NCBI RefSeq assembly: GCF_900112045.1
Contig: NZ_FOJW01000002.1
Location: forward strand, 255,962 to 319,961
From: Lentibacillus halodurans
GTDB lineage: Bacteria; Bacillota; Bacilli; Bacillales; Amphibacillaceae
DNA: 64,000 nucleotides
Reading direction: 5' to 3'
This document shows positions 37,291-45,935 of this stretch, one piece after another. The position numbers and the translations under genes are program-made. Below the pieces are notes generated by a model. That model saw only the letters and a program-made list of their open reading frames with translations. It did no database searches and was not told the origin of the DNA. Position 1 is the first letter of the stretch. Each line of letters starts with the position of its first letter.

Positions 37291-37560
37291 CTACGAATTG
37301 ATGACCACTTGATATTGCATTATCGAATGAGTATACATATTCGTCAGCGCATAATTCTGCTCTTCTGCACTTGAATAACCGGAAAATGATAAATGCCCTG
37401 TAGCTTCTAAGATAATCGCAGGACGACTTTCTGATTGATTCTCAACCTTTTTTAAAACGTCAAAAAAGCTAACTTCCCCAACCCGTTACTTATTATATGT
37501 GAAATAACCCCCCCACGTGTCACTAACTTTTCAAATTCAAGAAAATTAGATTGATTCCGG
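37291..37560 (-). pseudogene. IS110-like transposase fragment with frameshifts
   Basis: On the minus strand, joined frames read LGKLA, FFDVLKKVENQSESRPAIILEATGH, YHFPVIQV and EEQNYALTNMYTH. This matches the N-terminal region of IS110-type DEDD transposases, where an ExTGHY/F motif is central. At least two frame changes and stops are present, and neither the start nor the C-terminal Tnp_20 part is seen. A dead, truncated element. Confidence 0.5.
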
Positions 37561-37600
37561 TCTTTTAGATGTTTGTTCATATCATGGACTTTAAATACGG

Positions 37601-37873
37601 TCAAAAAGACGATGATGTAGCTGCATTACACAAAATTCCAACCCATATAAAACTGTCACCTGAAAGTAAAGAGGCAGCAGCAATTGCTGTAAATAGTCCT
37701 GGACCCGCATACATAGCTGAACTAGTGACTAAGCCCAGATCAAGTGACATATTCGTATCTTTCACTATTGTTGGAATTAAAGGGATTGTCACAATCAAAT
37801 CAAAACCGACTAAAAATGAACATAGGGATAAGACCGGTAAAAACAACTTGTTTTCAGATTTATTTACACTCAT
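37601..37873 (-). pseudogene. N-terminal fragment of an MFS transporter
   Basis: An open frame of 90 codons on the minus strand starts like an MFS drug transporter: NKLFLPVLSLCSFLVGFDLI, then TIPLIPTIVKDTNMSLDLG. After about residue 48 the sequence only loosely follows the family and ends after residue 90, where a carrier should have about 400. The antisense open frame at 37569-37880 is its shadow. A decayed gene. Confidence 0.6.
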
Positions 37874-38172
37874 AACTTAGCTCTCTTACGATGACAGCTT
37901 TCCTTATTTAAAACCGCTCATCTGTTCTTTTAACCGGTATTTTACAGTAGCCAAATGTATTCATCTGGCTATTGATTTACAGCCAACTTTTCTTCGCAGG
38001 TCTTAGGACATACTGTAGAATAACGGTTTCAAAACCAAGTAAATTTGAAATAATTAGTACCAATTTAATAGCGGAGATGTGGAGTAAAAGTTTATAATTT
38101 GTATGTGTACAATTTTGTGAGAATACTGTAAAAATGAAAGTGTCCATTCTAGTAAAAAGGAGATTAAATGAG

Positions 38173-39090
38173 ATGAATAAAAGTATCGATAATGTTGAGT
38201 TTGAATGGGTTCAAAGAACGGTCAAAAACAATTTTAATAACATGAAAGTTGACCATATAATGAAACTTGGTGAGGGTTGGATGAGTCGCGCTTACCTGAT
38301 CAATGATCAATTGGTTTTTCGATTTCCAAAAGAGAAACAGGGGGCCGTTGATTTGGAGAAAGAAATCAAAGGATTACCCATTTTAAAACAGCACATTTCC
38401 CTCTGTATCCCTGAATTCATCTATCACGGAGAACAAATGAACGGATTTCCGTTTGTTGGTTACAGGATCTTGTCAGGGGTACCAATGGATGAACCACAAT
38501 TTCACACCTTGCCATCCGCAACAAGAGATAGGATCGCTGTTCAAGTGGCTGAGTTTATGGATCAAATGCAATCCTTTGATGTTTTCCAGGCAACTACATT
38601 GGACATACCAAATCATGCTTTTCATGATGTGTATGCTGATCTATACGAAGAAGTGAAAAAAAAAGCTTTTCCTGAAATGAATACAGAAATCCAAACCTAT
38701 CTTTCATCTCGTTTTGATACATACTTGTCGAATCACGAATATGTCAGTTATACAGCTAAACTCCTTCATGCGGATCTATCGTTGGATCATCTCCTCTATG
38801 ATCCGCACAAGCAAGCACTTACAGGTATCATTGATTTTGGTGATATGAAAATCGGTGATCCAGATTATGAATATCTATACCTCCTGGAAGAATGTGGGGA
38901 GACGTTTACACGAAAAGTCATGGAGATTAGAGGGGAGAAAAACATGGACAAAGTATTGGATAAGCTCGCTTTTTTTCTGACAGCAGACAATGTAGTGCTG
39001 TTATTGGAAGGTCTCCAACGAAAAAATCAGGATTTGATTGACGAAGCCATTAAAATACTTCAAAACGAAAGTCAGGTAAGTCAAAAATAA
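38173..39090 (+). CDS. Aminoglycoside phosphotransferase-like (APH) family protein
   Basis: A 305-residue kinase-like protein. The catalytic loop is LHADLSLDHLLYD, where the usual HGD is HAD, and the metal-binding motif is GIIDFGDMKIGDPDYEY. The N-terminal lobe LGEGWMSRAYLIND...FRFPKEK carries the ATP-binding Lys. The HADLSxDHxL pattern is like the APH(2'') branch. ATG 38173 has AAAGGAG upstream; a short out-of-frame ATG lies just before it. It stands alone next to relic DNA. It may phosphorylate an aminoglycoside or another small hydroxy compound; resistance is not proven. Confidence 0.8.
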   Translation: MNKSIDNVEFEWVQRTVKNNFNNMKVDHIMKLGEGWMSRAYLINDQLVFRFPKEKQGAVDLEKEIKGLPILKQHISLCIPEFIYHGEQMNGFPFVGYRILSGVPMDEPQFHTLPSATRDRIAVQVAEFMDQMQSFDVFQATTLDIPNHAFHDVYADLYEEVKKKAFPEMNTEIQTYLSSRFDTYLSNHEYVSYTAKLLHADLSLDHLLYDPHKQALTGIIDFGDMKIGDPDYEYLYLLEECGETFTRKVMEIRGEKNMDKVLDKLAFFLTADNVVLLLEGLQRKNQDLIDEAIKILQNESQVSQK

Positions 39091-39498
39091 AAACAGGGCA
39101 TGTTTCAATATTGGGTGAGGTCATTCATGTTTAATTTTTCCATTTCCGTAACTTCCAGGAAAATGCTTCTTATCGTATACCGTGTTTACCTTACAATGAA
39201 TCAAAAACAGCTGCAGAATATATAGAAATAGGTGAAAAAAGCGTTCAGCAAAATTTAAATGGTGACAAACAAATGAGCTTGTTTAGCCATATTGGGAAAT
39301 GGGATGCAAAGGTACACATGCCTGCTCAAATATTTTTTTAGCATGATCTCGTATCTGCAATATACTTAATATGATATAGTAGAAGGTGTGATGAAGGCAG
39401 TACCAAATGCTGTCAACCTTTCTAAACCTTTGGGGCAATTTGATAATGAAATAAGGATCGGAGTGTTTCCTTTATACAAGATCAAAGGAGCTGAGTAA
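39091..39498. other. Intergenic region with a possible gene relic
   Basis: About 400 bases. A plus-strand frame ending at 39341 reads LPYNESKTAAEYIEIGEKS, VQQNLNGDKQMSLFSHIGKW and a short tail, with coding-like composition but no start codon. I cannot assign it to a family. No terminator follows the APH-like gene clearly. Confidence 0.35.
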
Positions 39499-39798
39499 AT
39501 GCCGACTTGTCAACATTGCAGTGAACAGTGGAACTGGAAGCAAACGATTAAAGCGATGTTCTCCTTAGATGTACGATTGACTTGTCCGTATTGTGGCAGC
39601 AAGCAGCATCTTACAGCGAAAGCAAGAAGGCGAATGAATTTGGGCAATTTTTCCATACCAATTGCGATTCCTCTAGGTATTTTGGTTAATACGCCTTTCA
39701 TGAGTTTTGGTATTTTAATAGGAACATTCATATTAGTAATTACCATTAATCTTTTTTTAATTGAATTGTCTAACGAAGCAGATCCAGGGTGGAAGTGA
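39499..39798 (+). CDS. Small zinc-ribbon membrane protein (CxxC-20-CxxC type)
   Basis: A 99-residue protein with two CxxC pairs: CQHCSEQWNWKQ near residues 4-7 and CPYCGSKQ near 31-34. These form a zinc ribbon and are followed by two membrane helices (IPIAIPLGILVNTPFMSFGI and GTFILVITINLFLIEL). This matches the TIGR04104-type family of Bacillaceae. AAAGGAGCTG precedes the ATG. Function unknown. It stands alone before the convergent Lrp gene. Confidence 0.8.
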   Translation: MPTCQHCSEQWNWKQTIKAMFSLDVRLTCPYCGSKQHLTAKARRRMNLGNFSIPIAIPLGILVNTPFMSFGILIGTFILVITINLFLIELSNEADPGWK

Positions 39799-39827
39799 AT
39801 GATGATCGCAGAGTAATCGGATAGCCG

Positions 39828-39869
39828 GCTCCCCATTGTTTCCAGCAACAGTTGAATACGACGGGGAGC
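39828..39869. terminator. Stem-loop between convergent genes
   Basis: GCTCCCC (39828-39834) and GGGGAGC (39863-39869) form a 7-bp stem between the zinc-ribbon gene (+) and the Lrp gene (-). No T tract. Confidence 0.4.
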
Positions 39870-39880
39870 TGATCCCAGAG

Positions 39881-40330
39881 TTATAATTTATACCCCGTCC
39901 TGCTTTTGAACCGCTTCAGGATGACACTGCTTTCCACCCTTGTAATCCCTTGTACGGAATATAATTCACTGTTAATAAAATTTTCCAGCTTCATAAAGTC
40001 TTCAACCAGCACGTGCATATGTAATGTGCTTGGCCCCGTCATCTGGTATATGCTGGCAACATTCGGATGATCGGCGAGATTCTGCGCCACCTCCTGAAAA
40101 CGATAAGGTTCCACGTCCACCTCAAAAAAAGCGGATACGGTTTTTCCGAATTTCTCCGAGTTAATGACAACAGTAAACTTTTCAATAATGCCTTTATCCT
40201 TCAGATTTTTTATCCGATCTTTTACAGCTACCCGCGAGATACCTACCTTTTCCGACAATTCAACATATGAAGCTCTTCCATCTTCAACTAATTCTTCCAG
40301 TAGTTTTTTGTCAATAGCGTCAACCTTCAT
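39881..40330 (-). CDS. Lrp/AsnC-family regulator (YwrC-like)
   Basis: A 149-residue Lrp/AsnC protein: N-terminal helix-turn-helix (DKKLLEELVEDGRASYVELSEKVGISRVAVKDRI) and a C-terminal RAM effector domain (MTGPSTLHMHVLVEDFMKLENF). GGAGGGG precedes the ATG. It is divergent from the peptide transporter operon that ends in a gamma-glutamyltransferase and a chromate transporter. In B. subtilis an Lrp-type gene (ywrC) lies between ywrAB and ywrD, so it is probably the local regulator, responding to an amino acid. That role is inferred. Confidence 0.88.
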   Translation of the reverse strand: MKVDAIDKKLLEELVEDGRASYVELSEKVGISRVAVKDRIKNLKDKGIIEKFTVVINSEKFGKTVSAFFEVDVEPYRFQEVAQNLADHPNVASIYQMTGPSTLHMHVLVEDFMKLENFINSELYSVQGITRVESSVILKRFKSRTGYKL

Positions 40331-40458
40331 ATGACCCCTCCAAAGTAAAGTCTTAAAAGATTATAACATGTTTCCATTAAATGTAACTAACATAGTGCAT
40401 ATTCTTTATAAATGAAAGTGTTTTTTGATCTGAGTGTGATATTTGTTTTTAAAATATA

Positions 40459-40487
40459 TTGACAACTAACTATTTGTGAAATAAAAT
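40459..40487 (+). promoter_or_regulatory. Promoter of the peptide transporter operon
   Basis: Perfect TTGACA (40459-40464), 17-base spacer and TAAAAT (40482-40487), 57 bases before the first ATG in the divergent control region shared with the Lrp gene. Confidence 0.75.
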
Positions 40488-40543
40488 AATCTTTAATTTA
40501 TAATTAATAATGAGAAAATTACATTTAAATTGGAGGTGAGTAA

Positions 40544-41485
40544 ATGATTGGGTTGATCACTCGACGTTTTTTTCAATTAATACTACTTTTGTTCGGTATT
40601 TCGTTTCTGGTTTTTATGAGTATGCATATGGCACCGGGTGATCCGGCTACTATCATAGGTGGCCCTAATGCTACGTCTTCGGATCTGGAAGCCATTCGGG
40701 AGGAAATGGGACTAAATCGTCCGGTATTAGTCCAATATTTTGACTACCTTGGCAACATACTCCAGGGAGATTTTGGGTATTCGTATCAGACTAACCAAGC
40801 TGTTACAGAAGCAATCATTACAAGATTTCCGACGACAGTGAAACTAGCTGCAGCCAGCATGATTGTGGCCGTGATCATTGGAGTAGTGGCTGGAATTATT
40901 TCTGCCAGAAAACAAAACTCCTGGATCGATGTGACAAGTACCACTTTTGCATTAGTAGGTGTTTCTATTCCTAACTTTTGGTTGGGAGCTATGCTTATCC
41001 TAATATTTGCAGTCAATCTTCAAGTATTGCCTGTAGGAGGTTTGAGTTCACCTGTTTATACAATAGAAGGGATGAAAGAATTAATACTTCCGGCGATAAC
41101 GCTGGGGACAGCTTCTGCAGCCTTGATTGCCAGGATGACAAGATCTTCTATGCTTGAAGTTATTCGGTCGGACTATATACGAACTGCAAGGGCAAAAGGT
41201 GTTAGAAAACGGCCTCTAATATGGGTTCATGCATTAAAAAATGCCTTGATCCCGGTTGTGACAATCATTGGCATTAATTTTGGAACTTTGCTTGGTGGAA
41301 CGATCATTACTGAACAAGTTTTTGCCATTAATGGTATTGGAAGATTGATGATTGATGCTATTGCAGCACGTGACTTTCCAATTGTTCAAGGAACAGTTCT
41401 GTTAGTGGCAGCCATTTTTGTAGTTGTTAATTTGGTCGTCGATATCATATACGCTCTCATTGATCCTAGAATCAGTTATGACTAG
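40544..41485 (+). CDS. Peptide/glutathione-type ABC transporter permease (DppB/GsiC-like)
   Basis: A 313-residue membrane protein with six spans of the DppB/OppB family. The N-terminal signature FLVFMSMHMAPGDPA and the EAA loop (IRTARAKGVRKRPLIWVHALKNALIP) that contacts the ATPases are present. TGGAGGTG precedes the ATG. It is the first gene of a five-gene importer unit in the order permease, permease, binding protein, ATPase, ATPase, which then runs into a gamma-glutamyltransferase gene. Confidence 0.93.
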   Translation: MIGLITRRFFQLILLLFGISFLVFMSMHMAPGDPATIIGGPNATSSDLEAIREEMGLNRPVLVQYFDYLGNILQGDFGYSYQTNQAVTEAIITRFPTTVKLAAASMIVAVIIGVVAGIISARKQNSWIDVTSTTFALVGVSIPNFWLGAMLILIFAVNLQVLPVGGLSSPVYTIEGMKELILPAITLGTASAALIARMTRSSMLEVIRSDYIRTARAKGVRKRPLIWVHALKNALIPVVTIIGINFGTLLGGTIITEQVFAINGIGRLMIDAIAARDFPIVQGTVLLVAAIFVVVNLVVDIIYALIDPRISYD

Positions 41486-41499
41486 AAAGGAGGGATTTT

Positions 41500-42399
41500 A
41501 TGCCTTCTGCAGCTGAGGCAACAGGTAAGAATAGTGAAACGGAAAAAAAGAATCATAGTCGTCTTGTTGAAATTGCGAAAAGTCTTTTAAAGAATAAACT
41601 ATCGGTAATAGGGCTGATAATTATTGCATTAATCGTATTTACAGCAATATTTTCACCTTTTATTACAAGTCACGGTCCATATGAACAAAATTTAGAAAGT
41701 ACGGAATTAGCTATAGGTTCAGAAGGTCATTTTTTAGGTACAGATAATTATGGTCGGGACATGTGGTCGAGGATTGTACATGGTGCAGTTATTTCCTTGC
41801 TGGTGGGGCTTTGTTCGGTTGGTCTGGGATTGATTGGTGGTATTATCCTTGGACTGCTTGCGGGATATTACCGAAAATTGGACGGCATTATAATGAGAAT
41901 AGTTGACTTACTGTTTGCTTTTCCTGGCATTTTGTTAGCCATGCTGATTATTGCGATGCTCGGGACAAGTCTTGTGAATGTCGTCATTGCTATAAGTATA
42001 TGGTCGATTCCCGGATGTGCAAGAATTGTCAGAGGCAGTGTGCTGTCGGTTAAAAAACAGGAATATATTCTCGCTATGAAATCTATAGGTGCCAGTGATT
42101 GGAGAATACTTTTTAAACATATACTGCCAAACTGTACAGCACCACTGATCGTTTTTGGAACGATGCGAATGGCTACTGCAATTCTGTCAACATCAGCCTT
42201 AAGTTATCTTGGTTTAGGTGCCCAGCCTCCAACAGCAGAATGGGGAGCTATGATAGCGGCGGGACAGGATTTCATGTGGGAAGCTCCACACTTAGCCATC
42301 ATTCCCGGAATAGCTATTATGCTGACAGTTTTTGCCTTTAATGTTGTTGGTGATGGATTGCGGGATGCGTTAGATCCGAATATGGATTTGAATAATTAA
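41500..42399 (+). CDS. Peptide ABC transporter permease (DppC-like)
   Basis: A 299-residue second permease. After a hydrophilic lead of about 30 residues come the OppC_N segment (NKLSVIGLIIIALIVFTAIF) and the HFLGTDNYGRDMWSRI motif, both diagnostic for DppC. The EAA loop is MKSIGASDWRILFKHILPN. AAAGGAGGG precedes the ATG, 14 bases after dppB. It pairs with the DppB-like protein. Confidence 0.93.
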   Translation: MPSAAEATGKNSETEKKNHSRLVEIAKSLLKNKLSVIGLIIIALIVFTAIFSPFITSHGPYEQNLESTELAIGSEGHFLGTDNYGRDMWSRIVHGAVISLLVGLCSVGLGLIGGIILGLLAGYYRKLDGIIMRIVDLLFAFPGILLAMLIIAMLGTSLVNVVIAISIWSIPGCARIVRGSVLSVKKQEYILAMKSIGASDWRILFKHILPNCTAPLIVFGTMRMATAILSTSALSYLGLGAQPPTAEWGAMIAAGQDFMWEAPHLAIIPGIAIMLTVFAFNVVGDGLRDALDPNMDLNN

Positions 42400-42422
42400 C
42401 AATAAGGAGAGGAGACTTTTCA

Positions 42423-43967
42423 ATGAAGGGATACAAGTTTTTTAGTTTGACTTTATTTTTGATTGCAGGGTTACTGTTCATCTCTGCCTGCAGCAGCGAG
42501 GGAAGCGGTGGAGAAGATTCCGGCGATACGAATGTACCGTCCGAAATTACGTATGCTACTACCTCCGATGCAGCAGGTCTGTCACCTATTGACACGAATG
42601 ATTCTGTATCTTCCAATGTAACTTACCAGGTTTACGAAACATTGTTTAGACAAAACCCGGAAACGCTTGAACCTGAACCATTATTGGCAGAATCATATGA
42701 GACACCTGATGAAAATACATGGGTCATTAAATTAAAGGAGGATATTACATTCCATGATGGTACTCCATTTAATGCTGAAGCGGTAAAATATACCTTTGAA
42801 CAGTTAAAAGACCCTGATAGGGCTGCACCGCGTGCATCATTGTTAGAACCGGTTGAGTCGATTGAAGTGGAGGACGAGTATACAGTCGTCTTAAAAACAG
42901 AAGAACCTTATGGACCTATGCTGGCTGCGCTTAGTCACACGAATGCTGCCATTGTGAGTCCAACAGCAGACAAAGAGGGGAATATCAATAAAGAACCAGT
43001 GGGTACTGGTCCATTTGTTTTTGAGGAGTGGACTGAAGGAGATCAAATTACATTGAAAAGGAATGAAGACTATTGGCGAGAGACCCCAGAGATTGAAACA
43101 GTTACATTTAAAGTAGTTCCGGAAACCTCTACAGCCATTTCAATGCTTGAGACTGGTGAAGTTCAATTTATTGATCAAGTACCTTCCGATCATATTAGCC
43201 GAGTAGAGTCACTTAATGGTGTGGAAGTTCAAAAATCGGAAGGAACTCGGGTGTCTTATTTAGGATTTAATATGGAAAAGGAACCATTCAATGACCCGGA
43301 ATTCCGACAGGCTGTTGCTTACGGGATAAACCAGGAAGCATATGTGTCACAACTTAACGGTCTTGGGATCCATAATGAAAGCATCATTGGTCCGAAGGTA
43401 TTTGGATACAATGAGGAAGCAACATCATCGGATTATGAGTATGACCCGGAAAAAGCGAAAGAGCTGATTCAGGAAAATGGTTATGAAGGGCAGGAAGTAA
43501 CACTCCTTGCAGCCAATCGTGATAACTATATGAAAATGGCCGAGATCGTTCAATCACAATTAACGGAGATAGGGATAAATGCTTCTATAGAGACAATGGA
43601 ATGGGCAAGCTTTTTAGATACTGCCAGACAGGGAGATTACGAGATGACTTTCCTTGGATGGTCTAATAGTACTGCGGATGGAAGTGAACTGCTCTATCCA
43701 AATTTACATTCAGATAATATTGGATCATCGAATTATTCCCGTTACAGTAACAATGAATTTGATAATCTAGTGGAGGAATCGAGAACGATTGTGGACCAGG
43801 AGCTAAGGAAAGAAAAACTGCACGAGGCTAATTTGTTGGCTATGGAAGATGCTCCATGGGTCGTTATGGATCATGGTATGGTGACTTTAGCCTATGACGA
43901 ATCGGTTGAAGGACTGGTTGTTGATCCAACTGGTATGTGGTCTCTTTATCCTGTGAGCAGAAAGTAG
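42423..43967 (+). CDS. Peptide ABC transporter substrate-binding lipoprotein (SBP family 5)
   Basis: A 514-residue extracytoplasmic binding protein of the DppA/OppA/GsiB family. The signal peptide ends in the lipobox ISAC (Cys21 region), so it is lipid-anchored. YQVYETLFRQNPETLEPEPLLAESY and FHDGTPFNAEAVKYTFE are classic family-5 motifs, and NEDYW is present. AGGAGAGG precedes the ATG. It decides substrate specificity; the downstream cytosolic gamma-glutamyltransferase suggests gamma-glutamyl peptides or glutathione, but the sequence alone does not show this. Confidence 0.92.
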   Translation: MKGYKFFSLTLFLIAGLLFISACSSEGSGGEDSGDTNVPSEITYATTSDAAGLSPIDTNDSVSSNVTYQVYETLFRQNPETLEPEPLLAESYETPDENTWVIKLKEDITFHDGTPFNAEAVKYTFEQLKDPDRAAPRASLLEPVESIEVEDEYTVVLKTEEPYGPMLAALSHTNAAIVSPTADKEGNINKEPVGTGPFVFEEWTEGDQITLKRNEDYWRETPEIETVTFKVVPETSTAISMLETGEVQFIDQVPSDHISRVESLNGVEVQKSEGTRVSYLGFNMEKEPFNDPEFRQAVAYGINQEAYVSQLNGLGIHNESIIGPKVFGYNEEATSSDYEYDPEKAKELIQENGYEGQEVTLLAANRDNYMKMAEIVQSQLTEIGINASIETMEWASFLDTARQGDYEMTFLGWSNSTADGSELLYPNLHSDNIGSSNYSRYSNNEFDNLVEESRTIVDQELRKEKLHEANLLAMEDAPWVVMDHGMVTLAYDESVEGLVVDPTGMWSLYPVSRK

Positions 43968-43975
43968 GTGCTAAC

Positions 43976-44971
43976 ATGTCCAGATTACTCAATGTCGATA
44001 ACTTAGAAACTAAATTTCGGACGGCTGATGGCCATTTACCGGCCGTTCGAAAAATATCTTTTTCTGTTGATAAAGAGGAAACGTTATGTATTGTAGGAGA
44101 ATCCGGCTGCGGAAAAAGTATTACTTCATTATCTATTATGGGTCTTCTTCCATCGAACGGTGAAATCACTGGTGGCTCCATTCGTTTAGATGATGAGAAT
44201 TTGATTGGAAAATCTGAAGAAGAAATGGAACAATTAAGAGGGAATGCACTCTCTATGATTTTCCAGGAGCCAATGACTGCATTAAATCCTGTATTAACAA
44301 TCGGCTACCAGTTAAGAGAGCCATTAACGATTCATAAAAATATGTCTAAAAAAGAAGCCACTAAAGCGAGTATTGAACTATTGGATAAAGTTGGTATACC
44401 TGATTCGAAGGAGAAACTGGATCAATATCCACATGAACTGAGCGGAGGAATGAGACAGCGTGTGATGATAGCTATGGCACTGGCGTGTGAACCATCCTTA
44501 TTGGTTGCAGATGAACCGACTACTGCATTAGATGTAACGATTCAGGCTCAAATACTTGATCTGATTCATGAACTGCAATCTGATATTGGCATGGGAGTCA
44601 TTTTTGTTACGCATGATATGGGGGTTGTAGCTGATATAGCTGATCGCGTTATGGTGATGTATGCTGGTGAAGTAGTGGAGGTTGCAGATGTTGAAAGTAT
44701 ATTCGAAAACCCCCAGCACCCATACACGAAAGGGCTGCTTGAATCAGTCCCTGATGTGGATGACGTATCGCAGGAACTGCAGGTTATTAAGGGTTCCATG
44801 CCGGGCCTTAATGATGAAATCAGCGGCTGCCGGTTTCATCTCCGCTGTCCCTTTGCGACGGAAGTGTGCAAGCATAAAGAACCACCCTCGTTTGAGGTGA
44901 CCCCTACCCACTACAGTAAATGCTGGCTCCAGGAGGTGAATCAGAGTGGGCAACCAGACACAATTACTTGA
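43976..44971 (+). CDS. Peptide ABC transporter ATP-binding protein (DppD-like)
   Basis: A 331-residue ATPase. Walker A GESGCGKSITS, signature LSGGMRQRVMIAMAL, Walker B LLVADEPTTALDVT and the C-terminal oligopeptide-transporter domain with Cys motif CRFHLRCPFATEVC (iron-sulfur or structural) are present. I chose the ATG at 43976, 9 bases after the binding-protein stop; the longer frame overlaps that gene. It overlaps the second ATPase gene by 26 bases. Confidence 0.93.
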   Translation: MSRLLNVDNLETKFRTADGHLPAVRKISFSVDKEETLCIVGESGCGKSITSLSIMGLLPSNGEITGGSIRLDDENLIGKSEEEMEQLRGNALSMIFQEPMTALNPVLTIGYQLREPLTIHKNMSKKEATKASIELLDKVGIPDSKEKLDQYPHELSGGMRQRVMIAMALACEPSLLVADEPTTALDVTIQAQILDLIHELQSDIGMGVIFVTHDMGVVADIADRVMVMYAGEVVEVADVESIFENPQHPYTKGLLESVPDVDDVSQELQVIKGSMPGLNDEISGCRFHLRCPFATEVCKHKEPPSFEVTPTHYSKCWLQEVNQSGQPDTIT

Positions 44972-45917
44972 AGTTAAAAATGTTAAAAAGCACTTTCCTG
45001 TTAAAGGCGGTATTTTTCAAAGACCAAAATCCTTTGTAAAAGCAGTAAATGGTGTAGACTTGACCGTATTTGAAGGAGAAACGTTAGGCATTGTAGGTGA
45101 ATCCGGGTGTGGGAAGTCCACACTTGGAAGAGTTTTAATAGGATTGGAAAAACTTACAGAAGGCACCATTTACTTTAATGAAGAATCAATTGGAGACCTG
45201 CCGGAACGAAAATTAAAAAAATATAAAAAGAATTTACAGATGATTTTCCAAGATCCATTTGCATCACTGAATCCTCGACAGAAAATCGGTGATGCGCTTG
45301 AAGAAGTTTTTATTATTCATTCGGAATTGAATAAATCTGAACGTAAGTCGCAGGTTCAATCACTTTTAAAAGAAGTTGGTCTAAAGGAAGAGCATTATGA
45401 CAGATATCCACGTGAATTCAGTGGCGGACAAAGACAACGGGTAGGGATAGCACGTGCCTTGGCACTTAATCCATCTTTAATTGTTTGTGATGAAGCAGTT
45501 TCAGCACTTGATGTGTCTGTCCAGGCTCAGGTTATGAAACTTCTCAAAAGTCTACAGAATAAATATCATTTGACATATCTATTTATCTCTCACGATTTGG
45601 GTGTTGTAAGGTATATGAGTGATAGAGTTCTTGTCATGTACTTGGGCGCACAGGTAGAATTGGGTGATTCACAGCAGATTTACAATAATCCGCTCCACCC
45701 GTATACGAGAGCATTATTGTCTGCAATTCCCCGATCCAAACCAAAACAAAAGCGGGAAAGGATAAAACTTAAGGGAGATTTGCCAAGTGCTTCTGATTAT
45801 CCAACAGGGTGTCCATTCCATACTCGCTGTCCAATTGCTCAGGATTACTGTGCAGAGGTTATACCTGAGTGGAGAGAGATTGAAGAAAATCATTTCGTAG
45901 CGTGTCATGAAGTTTAA
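44946..45917 (+). CDS. Peptide ABC transporter ATP-binding protein (DppF-like)
   Basis: A 323-residue ATPase, partner of the preceding one. The lead LLEVKNVKKHFPVKGGIFQR is typical of DppF/OppF; Walker A is GESGCGKSTLG, the signature FSGGQRQRVGIARAL and Walker B LIVCDEAVSALDV. The C-terminal Cys-rich segment CPFHTRCPIAQDYC is intact. The GTG start follows GGAGGTG and lies inside the end of the previous gene. It closes the transporter part of the operon; the gamma-glutamyltransferase gene follows after 18 bases. Confidence 0.93.
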   Translation: MGNQTQLLEVKNVKKHFPVKGGIFQRPKSFVKAVNGVDLTVFEGETLGIVGESGCGKSTLGRVLIGLEKLTEGTIYFNEESIGDLPERKLKKYKKNLQMIFQDPFASLNPRQKIGDALEEVFIIHSELNKSERKSQVQSLLKEVGLKEEHYDRYPREFSGGQRQRVGIARALALNPSLIVCDEAVSALDVSVQAQVMKLLKSLQNKYHLTYLFISHDLGVVRYMSDRVLVMYLGAQVELGDSQQIYNNPLHPYTRALLSAIPRSKPKQKRERIKLKGDLPSASDYPTGCPFHTRCPIAQDYCAEVIPEWREIEENHFVACHEV

Positions 45918-45935
45918 AAAGAAAGGAAGATAGAA

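Noticed and set aside
37569-37880. Plus-strand open frame of 103 codons
   Set aside because: Antisense shadow of the MFS fragment, whose minus-strand reading has recognisable family sequence.
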